In this document: piece by piece, positions 1 to 4,877 of the stretch
How the letters are laid out: every line of letters starts with the position of its first letter
Position numbering within the stretch: position 1 is the stretch's first letter
From: Oscillospiraceae bacterium
Lineage (GTDB): Bacteria; Bacillota; Clostridia; Oscillospirales; Oscillospiraceae
Reading direction: 5' to 3'
Assembly: GCA_021205585.1 (NCBI GenBank)
Contig: JAJPXI010000020.1
Coordinates: forward strand, 1 to 5,166
Length of the DNA stretch: 5,166 nucleotides
Position numbers and translations under genes: made by a program
Notes under the pieces: model-generated
Told to the model about the DNA's origin: nothing
What the model saw: the letters and a program-made list of their open reading frames with translations, nothing else
Database searches by the model: none

Positions 1-120
1 GGCCGGACAGCTATGCTGGCCGGGTGACGGTTGCATACAGTATTCCTGCACTTTTGCGCCTTCTTTTGTCGCAAAATTTCTCGCCATCCGCTCTTGCCGA
101 TTTAATCAGTCCTTCCCTAA
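1..120 (-). repeat. Dispersed MITE-like repeat, copy 1 (incomplete)
   Basis: Read on the minus strand, this segment begins TTAGGGAAGGACTGATTAAA at 120 and continues through a block with CGGCAAGAGCGGATGGC and then GAAATTTTGCGACAAAAG. That block is almost identical to 1498-1560 of copy 2. The next part (GGCGCAAAAGTGCAGGAATA, then CTGTATGCA) matches inner pieces of copies 2 and 3, but most of the middle of copy 2 is missing. No second TTCCTTAA end is visible before the window edge, so the copy is either cut off by the window or truncated. At 3-23 there is a short inverted repeat (CCGGACAGC, loop TAT, GCTGGCCGG, one mismatch). The TTAA end has mutated to TTAG. The outer flanking motif seen in copies 2 and 3 is absent here, because gene-remnant sequence abuts the end directly. 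Confidence 0.75.
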
Positions 121-306
121 GATTTGTACCCCTTCCGCGTCCTCCTCCACTTGTCCTGGCTTCAGCCCGTGGATAACGGGCCAGTAGTTGGATGTGGGCA
201 GAACCATTTCGGAGTAGGCGAGATAGTGATAGAGCGCGTCCGCCGTCGCCACGCCGCCGGAGCGGCGCACAGCGGTAACCGCCGCCTGGCGGATGCTCGG
301 ACGCTT
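106..306 (-). pseudogene. Remnant of flavodoxin-like NAD(P)H-dependent FMN reductase
   Basis: The minus frame encodes about 60 residues (RQAAVTAVRRSGGVATADAL, then a stretch with MVLPTSNYWPVIHG and PGQVEEDAEGVQ). I recognise this as resembling the middle-to-C-terminal part of flavodoxin-fold NADPH-dependent FMN reductases. Those carry a pattern like AAVxSxRRxGxxAT, then MPVVxSxYW(N/P)xVHG, then a DxEGxQ helix. The N-terminal FMN phosphate-binding half is missing: upstream the frame runs straight into the 3' end of the rubrerythrin gene with no start codon or ribosome site of its own. The C-terminal helix after EGVQ is also lost, because repeat copy 1 begins there and supplies the residues LGKD and a TGA stop. 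It is therefore truncated at both ends and probably not functional. The family call is from remembered motifs. The truncation is visible directly. Confidence 0.65.
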
Positions 307-334
307 TGGATAACACACCGCTTTTTCGGTTCGC

Positions 335-922
335 TTACTTGAAGTACCGCTCCAGCAGGCCCTTGAGGGCGCGGCCATGGCGGGCCTCGTCCTTGGCCAT
401 CTCGTGGACGGTGTCGTGGATGGCGTCCAGGCCGTTTTTCTTGGCGCAGGCGGCCAGATCCACCTTGCCCTGGGTGGCGCCGAACTCGCACTCCACCCGC
501 CAGGCCAGGTTGGCCTTGGTATCGGCCTTCATGTTGGGCTCCAGCTCGCTGCCCAGCAGTTCGGCAAATTTGGCGGCGTGCTCGGCCTCCTCATAGGCGG
601 CCTTCTCCCAGTACAGGCCGATTTCGGGGTAGCCCTCCCGGTGGGCAACCCGGGCCATGCACAAGTACATGCCCACCTCGGAGCATTCGCCGTCAAAATT
701 GGCCTTCAGCTGCTCCAGGATATAGGCCTTATCCTCGGCGCTGATGTCGGGATTGTCCTTGACCTGGCTGGCGTAGTTGCCGAACTCGTGCTCGGCGGCC
801 AGGGTCATCTCCCCGGTCTGCTCCACAAAGCGGGAGCCGGGCACATGGCACACGGGGCAGGACTCGGGGGGCTCGTCCCCAACGTGGACGTAGCCGCAGA
901 CGGGGCATACAAATTTTTTCAT
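335..922 (-). CDS. Rubrerythrin, reverse type (N-terminal rubredoxin domain)
   Basis: This 195-residue protein has a rubredoxin domain first and a ferritin-like diiron domain second, the reverse of classical rubrerythrin order. Residues C6-x2-C9-G-Y and C22-x2-C25 form the Fe(SCys)4 site. The four-helix region supplies diiron ligands: E79, E112-x2-H115, E146 and E179-x2-H182. Reverse rubrerythrins in clostridia act as cytoplasmic NADH-linked peroxidases that reduce hydrogen peroxide to water, with electrons passed through the rubredoxin site. The start is ATG at 920-922, preceded 8 nt upstream by a perfect AGGAGG (931-936). It lies 19 bp downstream of perR on the same strand, so co-transcription under the perR promoter is likely. 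All expected ligands are present and the length is normal for the family. I see no convincing intrinsic terminator between its TAA and the gene remnant at 306, so the transcript may run into the remnant and repeat copy 1. Confidence 0.93.
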   Translation of the reverse strand: MKKFVCPVCGYVHVGDEPPESCPVCHVPGSRFVEQTGEMTLAAEHEFGNYASQVKDNPDISAEDKAYILEQLKANFDGECSEVGMYLCMARVAHREGYPEIGLYWEKAAYEEAEHAAKFAELLGSELEPNMKADTKANLAWRVECEFGATQGKVDLAACAKKNGLDAIHDTVHEMAKDEARHGRALKGLLERYFK

Positions 923-941
923 CGTGATTTCCTCCTGATTG

Positions 942-1364
942 TTAATTTTGGGGCGTCTCAGAGTTTTGGCGGGGAGAGCAGTCGGGACACAGGCCGTAGC
1001 AGGTCAGCTCACTCCTGTCCACCTGCAGGCCGCCCTGCCAGGCGGCCTGGGAAACCAGGGCCGAGAGGGCCTGCTGCTCCACCTGGAAAAAATCCACCAC
1101 CGCGCCGCAGCCCCGGCAGATGAGGTGGGCGTGGGGGCTGACCTTCCCGTCAAACCGCTCCTGGCCGTCCACCCGGCCCACGCTGACCGCCAGGCCCTCG
1201 TCCTGAAACCGGGCCAGGTTGCGATAGACCGTGGCCAGGCTCAAATCCGGGTAGTCCGGGTGCAGGGCCTGGTAGAGCTGGCCGGCGCTGGGGTGCCGGT
1301 CGCTGGCGCGCAGGGCCCGCAGGATGGCCTCCCGCTTTTTGCTGTAGCGTTTGGTTTTTTCCAT
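942..1364 (-). CDS. perR: PerR-type peroxide-sensing repressor (Fur family)
   Basis: This 140-residue protein has an N-terminal winged helix (recognition-helix motif LSLATVYRNL, residues 41-50) and a C-terminal metal-binding dimerisation domain. The regulatory-metal ligands of Bacillus subtilis PerR (H37, D85, H91, H93, D104) line up at a constant offset with H24, D72, H78, H80 and D91. The structural zinc cysteines are C83-x2-C86 and C126-x2-C129. Aspartate at the last regulatory position is the residue that favours PerR over Fur. In the family, peroxide oxidises the iron-coordinating histidines and releases DNA, derepressing detoxification genes. The start is ATG at 1362-1364 with GGGAGG four bases upstream. 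It is the first gene of an operon with rubrerythrin, which fits a PerR role and makes Zur or Fur less likely. The palindrome at 1378-1400 suggests autoregulation. Confidence 0.9.
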   Translation of the reverse strand: MEKTKRYSKKREAILRALRASDRHPSAGQLYQALHPDYPDLSLATVYRNLARFQDEGLAVSVGRVDGQERFDGKVSPHAHLICRGCGAVVDFFQVEQQALSALVSQAAWQGGLQVDRSELTCYGLCPDCSPRQNSETPQN

Positions 1365-1377
1365 GCTGCCTCCCTAT

Positions 1378-1400
1378 TAAACGATAATCATTATCGTTTA
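1378..1400. promoter_or_regulatory. Fur/Per-type operator palindrome of the perR-rubrerythrin operon
   Basis: A perfect 23-bp palindrome: 11-bp arms TAAACGATAAT and ATTATCGTTTA around a single central C at 1389. The core GATAATCATTATC is a Fur-superfamily box (ATAAT-N-ATTAT). It lies at about +1 to +23 of the predicted transcript, ending 13 bp before the perR ATG. That position would block transcription initiation. The base pattern alone does not separate PerR from Fur binding. The adjacent gene makes PerR the likeliest ligand. Confidence 0.88.
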
Positions 1401-1407
1401 TAATATA

Positions 1408-1436
1408 ATTGTACCACATCCCGGCCGGTTTGTAAA
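1408..1436 (-). promoter_or_regulatory. Sigma-A-type promoter for perR-rubrerythrin
   Basis: On the minus strand a -35 TTTACA (1431-1436) is followed by exactly 17 bp and a -10 TACAAT (1408-1413). The predicted start is near 1401, at the edge of the operator. Each hexamer differs from consensus at one position. It is the only good promoter match in this AT-rich gap on this strand. Confidence 0.8.
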
Positions 1437-1457
1437 GGGGAAATTTCGGTTTTCTTA

Positions 1458-1783
1458 ATTTCAAAAGTTCATACTGAAATCTGGTTCAAACAAGACATTA
1501 AGGAAGGACTGATTCAATCGGCAAGAGCGGATGGCGAGAAATTTTGCGACAAAAGAAGGCGCTGAAGCGCTGTGTGAATGGCCAATTCCTCTTTCGCGCA
1601 AATGCAGGGGGCGATGGCCGGTAGGCACAGCCCCGCGCAAAAAGTGCAGAATCAGGAGCGCCGTAAGGCGCGGGCATACCCCTTGAGGGTAATACTGTAT
1701 GCAGCCGCCGCAGGCGCATTGAATCAGTGCTTCCTTAAAAATGGCTTGTTTGAATAGCCGCAGCAACAGCGTAGATTTCGTAT
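1458..1783 (+). repeat. Dispersed MITE-like repeat, copy 2 (fullest copy)
   Basis: The core is 1498-1738, bounded by 21-bp terminal inverted repeats (TTAAGGAAGGACTGATTCAA... and ...TTGAATCAGTGCTTCCTTAA) that match at 20 of 21 positions. Outside the core is a second perfect 10-bp inverted pair, TTCAAACAAG (1485-1494) and CTTGTTTGAA (1745-1754). Further out, ATACTGAAATCT (1471-1482) faces AGATTTCGTAT (1773-1783), and ATTTCAAAAG (1458-1467) recurs in the flank of copy 3. The interior holds nested short hairpins: GCGCT-GA-AGCGC (1559-1570), GCGCC-GTAA-GGCGC (1658-1671) and GCATAC/GTATGC (1674-1702). Sequence shared with copies 1 and 3 is concentrated in the ends and subterminal blocks. No credible protein is encoded, so it resembles a non-autonomous element. 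It sits between the divergent perR and SEDS-gene promoters without interrupting either. Confidence 0.82.
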
Positions 1784-1824
1784 CATTTTTCGCCGGGCGG
1801 TGTAGCCCGCTCTCTTTTCCTATG

Positions 1825-1846
1825 GGCGATTTCCATGAAATGCGCC
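1825..1846. other. Imperfect inverted repeat upstream of the SEDS-gene promoter
   Basis: GGCGATTTC (1825-1833) and GAAAT-g-CGCC (1837-1846) pair over 9 bp with a 3-nt loop CAT and one bulged G at 1842. It ends 9 bp before the -35 hexamer, so it could be a regulator site or the remains of an upstream terminator. Nothing ties it to a known regulator. A weaker 5-bp stem (CGGGC/GCCCG, 1794-1809) lies just before it and is followed by a T-rich stretch. Confidence 0.35.
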
Positions 1847-1855
1847 GGGCCGGAG

Positions 1856-1884
1856 TTGTAATTTTATCGCCGCTGTGCTACAAT
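1856..1884 (+). promoter_or_regulatory. Sigma-A-type promoter for the FtsW/RodA-family gene
   Basis: The -35 TTGTAA (1856-1861), a 17-bp spacer and the -10 TACAAT (1879-1884) place the transcript start near 1891. That is 33 nt before the preferred GTG start and upstream of the AAAGGGGG ribosome site. Confidence 0.75.
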
Positions 1885-1906
1885 GATGCCATTCTGGTTT
1901 AAGTGG

Positions 1907-1914
1907 AAAGGGGG
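1907..1914 (+). promoter_or_regulatory. Ribosome binding site that sets the SEDS-gene start
   Basis: AAAGGGGG lies 9 nt before the GTG at 1924. The reading frame also offers a GTG at 1903, but that codon has no Shine-Dalgarno-like sequence ahead of it and would lie only about 12 nt from the predicted transcript start. The 1924 start is therefore preferred. Confidence 0.65.
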
Positions 1915-1923
1915 CCGCCCCGC

Positions 1924-3105
1924 GTGTCCCGTCTGACAGAACCTGTGCGCGCCTTTTTCAAAAAAGGCGACCTTCTCCTGCTGGCCCTGTGCCTGGCCGC
2001 CAGCTGCTGCGGGCTGGTCCTGATTTACAGCGCCACCCGCTATGACACCGCCCTGCACGTCTACCCCATGCGCCAGGCCGCCTTTACCGCCCTGGGCGTG
2101 GCGGCCTATTTTATTTTTCACTTCATCGACGTGGAACTGGTCGTCCAGCGCTCCTGGAAAATATTGCTCATCTGTTCCTTCCTGCTGCTGCTCTCCCTGT
2201 GGAAATTCGGCATCGGCGAGAACACGGGGAACAAAAGCTGGGTCTACATCCCCGGCATCTCCGTCAGCTTTCAGCCGGCGGAAATCGTCAAGCTGGCCTT
2301 CATCCCCCTGCTGGCCTGGGTGATGGATCGGCAGCGGGAGCGGGGGCTCAGCCGCCCGTCCTCCGGGTTCCGCATCGCCGGCCTGGCGGCGGCCTACTGC
2401 GCCGCCATCGGCGTGCTGTCCGGGGATTTCGGCATGGTGCTGGTCTACCTGTTCATCTTTCTGATTATGGCCTTTATGGCCGGGGTAAAACTGCGATGGT
2501 TTTTGCTGCTGGGGGTGCTGGCCGGGGTGGCTTTTTGCGTCGTGGCGGTTTTGTCGGTGACTTCCGAATCTTTTATGGATAATTTTGGATACATTATCAA
2601 CCGCTTCACCGAGGCCTATACCCGCAGCGACCCCCAGGGCATCGGCTGGCAGCAGACCCGCTCCGTCCTGGCCATCGGCAGCGGCAAACTGACCGGCCAG
2701 GGCTATCTCCAGGGCATCCAGACCCAGAGCGCCACGGAGGGCTCCCTGCCCGCCCGCCACACCGACGAGATTTTCGCCGTCTGCGGAGAGGAGTTCGGGC
2801 TGGTGGGCTGCCTGGTGGTGCTGGCGCTGCTGGCGGCCATCATCCTGCGCTGCTTTTACATCGGGCGCAGGGCCCGCAGCTTCCTCTCCTCCTATATCGC
2901 CATCGGCTTCGGGGCCATGCTGCTGATCCAAACGGCTATCAATGTGGCCGTCTGCCTGTATATCTTCCCCGTGGTGGGCCTGACCCTGCCCTTTATCAGC
3001 TACGGCGGCTCCTCCGTGGTCACCCTCTACGCAGCCACGGGCATCGTCTCCGGCATGAAAATGCGCTTCCTCCCCAGCTGGCTCCAGGATCGGAAGGACT
3101 TATAG
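1924..3105 (+). CDS. FtsW/RodA/SpoVE-family (SEDS) peptidoglycan polymerase
   Basis: A 393-residue, very hydrophobic protein with about ten membrane segments. SEDS proteins are integral-membrane glycosyltransferases that polymerise lipid II into glycan strands, working with a class B penicillin-binding protein. Visible landmarks are GNKSWVYIPG (W106), the SFQPAEIVKLAF segment (Q117-E120), IGSGKLTGQGYLQGIQTQ in the large extracellular loop, ARHTDEIFAVCGEEFGLVG containing the invariant catalytic aspartate (D281), and the C-terminal PFISYGGSS (about 356-364). The loop and the GLTLPF context lean towards RodA (elongation) rather than FtsW (division), but a neighbouring PBP gene would be needed to decide and none is here, so no symbol is given. 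GTG at 1924 is preferred over GTG at 1903 on ribosome-site grounds; the longer form would have 400 residues. It appears monocistronic: its own promoter lies upstream and a strong terminator starts 10 bp after the TAG. Confidence 0.93.
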   Translation: MSRLTEPVRAFFKKGDLLLLALCLAASCCGLVLIYSATRYDTALHVYPMRQAAFTALGVAAYFIFHFIDVELVVQRSWKILLICSFLLLLSLWKFGIGENTGNKSWVYIPGISVSFQPAEIVKLAFIPLLAWVMDRQRERGLSRPSSGFRIAGLAAAYCAAIGVLSGDFGMVLVYLFIFLIMAFMAGVKLRWFLLLGVLAGVAFCVVAVLSVTSESFMDNFGYIINRFTEAYTRSDPQGIGWQQTRSVLAIGSGKLTGQGYLQGIQTQSATEGSLPARHTDEIFAVCGEEFGLVGCLVVLALLAAIILRCFYIGRRARSFLSSYIAIGFGAMLLIQTAINVAVCLYIFPVVGLTLPFISYGGSSVVTLYAATGIVSGMKMRFLPSWLQDRKDL

Positions 3106-3115
3106 AAGGAAACCC

Positions 3116-3156
3116 AAAATCCCCCGCGCGGCGGTTTGTCCGCGCAGGGGATTTTT
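3116..3156 (+). terminator. Intrinsic terminator after the SEDS gene
   Basis: A 16-bp stem (left arm 3116-3131, right arm 3140-3155) with loop CGGTTTGT. The only mismatch is one C-A pair, which on the opposite strand becomes a G-U wobble. The GC-rich stem CCCCCGCGCGG is followed by a run of five T (3152-3156), giving a good plus-strand terminator. The minus strand also ends in ATTTT, so weak bidirectional use is possible. Confidence 0.9.
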
Positions 3157-3203
3157 GTATATTTTCCCAGGGAGCGGTCAAGACTATCGGTATCACGTTC
3201 ATC

Positions 3204-3210
3204 AAGGAGG
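3204..3210 (+). promoter_or_regulatory. Ribosome binding site that sets the SLH-protein start
   Basis: AAGGAGG is 7 nt upstream of the GTG at 3218. It rules out the in-frame ATG at 3155, which lies inside the preceding terminator and has no ribosome site. I could not find a convincing -35/-10 pair in the 47 bp between the terminator and this site, so the promoter of the SLH gene is unresolved. Confidence 0.85.
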
Positions 3211-3217
3211 TTCTGCC

Positions 3218-4525
3218 GTGAAAAATCCAACCGTTTCCCGCCGCGTTTTGGCACTGGCCGCCGCCGTCGCCCTGAGCGCCGCGCTGTCGGCCTCCGCCCT
3301 GGCGCTCAGCGGCGGCCAGGAGGAGGCCGCATCCGTGGCCGACTTTTCCAAAAACACCGTGGCCGACGAGGCCATCACCTTTTCCTCGGAGGAATTTCAG
3401 GTTCTGGGCGACGAGGCGGTGACCCTGGACTCCCTGCTGCTGACCTCGGTGCCGGAGCAGGAGGTGGGCGTTTTGACGGCGGGCGGCCTGCCCCTGTCCG
3501 ACGGGGATCTGCTCTCCGCCTCCGCCCTGGACACCCTGTGCTTCTACCCGGCGGCCAGCGGCGCGGAGGTGGTGTCCTGCTTTACCTTCACGCCGGTCTT
3601 TTCTTCCGGCGACGCCGGGAGCACCGTCCGGGTCAGCCTGTACCTGCTGACCGAGGAAAACGCCGCGCCGGTGGCGCAGAACCTGGAGTTCTCCACCTAT
3701 AAAAACGTGGCCTACACCGGGCAGCTCTCCGCCGTAGACCCGGAGGGCGACCTGCTCACCTTCCAGATTACCGACAGCCCCGCCCGGGGCAGCGTGGCCG
3801 TGGCAGAAGACGGCAGCTTTGTCTACACCCCCTATGAGAACAAAACCGGCAAGGACTCCTTCTCCTATGTGGCCACCGACGCCGTGGGCAACACCTCGGA
3901 GGAGGCGGTGGTCAAGCTGGCCATCGTCAAACCCTCCACCAAAGTGACCTACCGGGACATGGACGGGAACGGCGCCTATAACGCCGCCCTGCGCCTGGCA
4001 GAGGAGGGAATTTGGGTGGGGGCCAGCGTGGACGGGGCCTACTACTTCCAGCCGGAACTGACCGTCAGCCGTTCGGAGTTTCTGGCCCTGGCCATGACCG
4101 CCGTGGGCCTGGACGCCCTGGAGGGCGTGAATACCACCGGCTTTGCCGACGACGAGGCCATCGCCGCCTGGGCCAAATCCTATGTATCTGCGGCGCTGAA
4201 GGCCGGCGTAGTCAGCGGCGAGCGCTCCGAAACGGGGGAGGTGGTCTTTTCCGGCAGCCGGGCCATCACTGAAGCCGAGGCCGCCGTCATCCTCAACCGG
4301 CTACTGGCAATTACCGACGTGGCGGAGACCGGCAGCTTTGACGGCATCCCCGCCTGGGCCGGCCAGGCGGTGGCCAACCTGACCTCAGTGGGCATGCTCC
4401 AGACCGCCGCCGACGGGACCTTGACGTTACAGGACGCCCTGACCCGCGCCGAGGCCGCCCAGCTGCTCTGCGCCGCCCTGGACATTTTGGAGGAGCGGGA
4501 ATCCAACAGCGGGTGGTTTTCCTGA
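3218..4525 (+). CDS. Secreted S-layer-homology (SLH) protein with Ig/cadherin-like domain
   Basis: A 435-residue exported protein. Residues 1-29 form a signal peptide: basic KNPTVSRR, then an Ala/Leu-rich core and a likely cut after ALA (27-29). Residues about 35-147 are a beta-rich region I cannot name. Residues 148-237 resemble a bacterial Ig/cadherin-like repeat: an NAAPVAQN start, AVDPEGDLLTF, then GSFVYTPYENKTGKDSFSY. Three C-terminal SLH modules follow, starting near Y245, F309 and F374. SLH trimers hold proteins on pyruvylated secondary wall polymers, so the protein is probably surface-anchored by its C terminus. Only module 3 keeps the canonical TRAE motif (409-412); module 1 has SRSE (284-287) and module 2 TEAE (351-354). 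No catalytic domain is seen, so an S-layer, adhesion or wall-structural role is inferred. The GTG start is fixed by AAGGAGG and the signal peptide. Confidence 0.9.
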   Translation: MKNPTVSRRVLALAAAVALSAALSASALALSGGQEEAASVADFSKNTVADEAITFSSEEFQVLGDEAVTLDSLLLTSVPEQEVGVLTAGGLPLSDGDLLSASALDTLCFYPAASGAEVVSCFTFTPVFSSGDAGSTVRVSLYLLTEENAAPVAQNLEFSTYKNVAYTGQLSAVDPEGDLLTFQITDSPARGSVAVAEDGSFVYTPYENKTGKDSFSYVATDAVGNTSEEAVVKLAIVKPSTKVTYRDMDGNGAYNAALRLAEEGIWVGASVDGAYYFQPELTVSRSEFLALAMTAVGLDALEGVNTTGFADDEAIAAWAKSYVSAALKAGVVSGERSETGEVVFSGSRAITEAEAAVILNRLLAITDVAETGSFDGIPAWAGQAVANLTSVGMLQTAADGTLTLQDALTRAEAAQLLCAALDILEERESNSGWFS

Positions 4526-4535
4526 CGGAACCGAA

Positions 4536-4588
4536 TAAAAACAGCGGGGGCCGCGCCAAAGCGGGAGGTTTGGCGCAGCCCCCGCTGT
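4536..4588 (-). terminator. Strong hairpin between convergent genes, best read as a minus-strand terminator
   Basis: A 20-bp stem (4541-4560 with 4569-4588) and an 8-nt loop GCGGGAGG. The single C-A mismatch on the plus strand becomes a G-U wobble on the minus strand. The plus side is followed by GTGCGTTCGC, which is not T-rich. The minus side is followed by TTTTTATT (4540 downward). It therefore best fits termination of leftward transcripts from the mtaB-like gene, while also forming a 3' hairpin for the SLH mRNA, which ends 15 bp before the stem. Confidence 0.75.
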
Positions 4589-4615
4589 GTGCGTTCGCTG
4601 TTATAATGCCTTGTT

Positions 4616-4829
4616 TTAAGGAAGCACTGATTAAATGCGCCTGCGGCGTCTGGCAGAATCTTTCGGCCCAGGAATGCGTTGCAAAAGCTTGACATACATC
4701 AAGTATGCCTGCGCTTTTGCGCCTTTTCCTGAACCAAAATCTTCTGCCACCCGCTCTTGCCGATTTAATCAGCGCTTCCTTAATCGCCGTCGCAGCGGCG
4801 TAGATTTCGTATGAGATGCCTTTTGAAAT
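4616..4829 (-). repeat. Dispersed MITE-like repeat, copy 3 (inverted relative to copy 2)
   Basis: The core is 4616-4783 (168 bp), with 21-bp terminal inverted repeats TTAAGGAAGCACTGATTAAA... and ...TTTAATCAGCGCTTCCTTAA matching at 20 of 21 positions. The subterminal block CCGCTCTTGCCG (4751-4762) is the reverse complement of the block in copy 2, so copy 3 is inverted relative to copy 2. The other end carries the CGCCTGCGGCG block found near 1706-1717. The inner part has GCAAAAGC and GCTTTTGC arms around overlapping small palindromes (CTTGA/TCAAG, CATAC/GTATG). Outside the core, GCGTAGATTTCGTAT (4798-4812) is identical to 1769-1783, and CTTTTGAAAT (4820-4829) is the reverse complement of 1458-1467. 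No protein is encoded. It lies in the convergent gap between the SLH gene and the mtaB-like gene. Confidence 0.82.
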
Positions 4830-4834
4830 GTCAA

Positions 4835-4850
4835 CCGCGCTTTTGCGCGG
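4835..4850. other. Short perfect hairpin downstream of the mtaB-like gene
   Basis: CCGCGC-TTTT-GCGCGG is a perfect 6-bp stem with a 4-base loop, 27 bp past the stop codon of the minus-strand gene and just outside repeat copy 3. No T-run follows on either strand, so it is not a standard terminator. It may stabilise the mRNA 3' end or be an outer part of the repeat. Confidence 0.4.
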
Positions 4851-4877
4851 CTCCAGGGCGGGGCCGCCGCAGCCCGG

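Noticed and set aside
377..1123. 248-codon plus-strand open frame opposite rubrerythrin and perR
   Set aside because: It crosses two well-supported genes in antisense, is rich in low-complexity G/A/L, and has no ribosome site.
1461..1766. 101-codon minus-strand frame spanning most of repeat copy 2
   Set aside because: It is built entirely from repeat sequence, has no ribosome site, and is not preserved in the other copies, whose interiors differ by insertions and deletions. It is likely a chance frame.
1864..2931. 355-codon minus-strand open frame opposite the SEDS gene
   Set aside because: Its composition is dominated by Q, G, A, D and H with no domain pattern, as expected of the mirror of a GC-rich membrane-protein gene. 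The plus frame has clear SEDS motifs.
3155..3217. ATG at 3155 as the start of the SLH protein
   Set aside because: It lies in the T-run and tail of the preceding terminator, lacks a ribosome site and would put 21 residues before a clean signal peptide.
4180..4695. 171-codon minus-strand frame across the SLH gene end and repeat copy 3
   Set aside because: It is antisense to the SLH modules, passes through the terminator hairpin and starts inside a repeat. No family pattern is visible.
1..4829. Repeats as a CRISPR array
   Set aside because: The copies are 120-326 bp long, kilobases apart, in mixed orientation and with genes between them, with no short regular repeat-spacer pattern.
4829..4834. 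Minus-strand TTGACA beside repeat copy 3 as a -35 box
   Set aside because: At 17 bp spacing the -10 candidate is TACGAA, a poor match, so no promoter is claimed.
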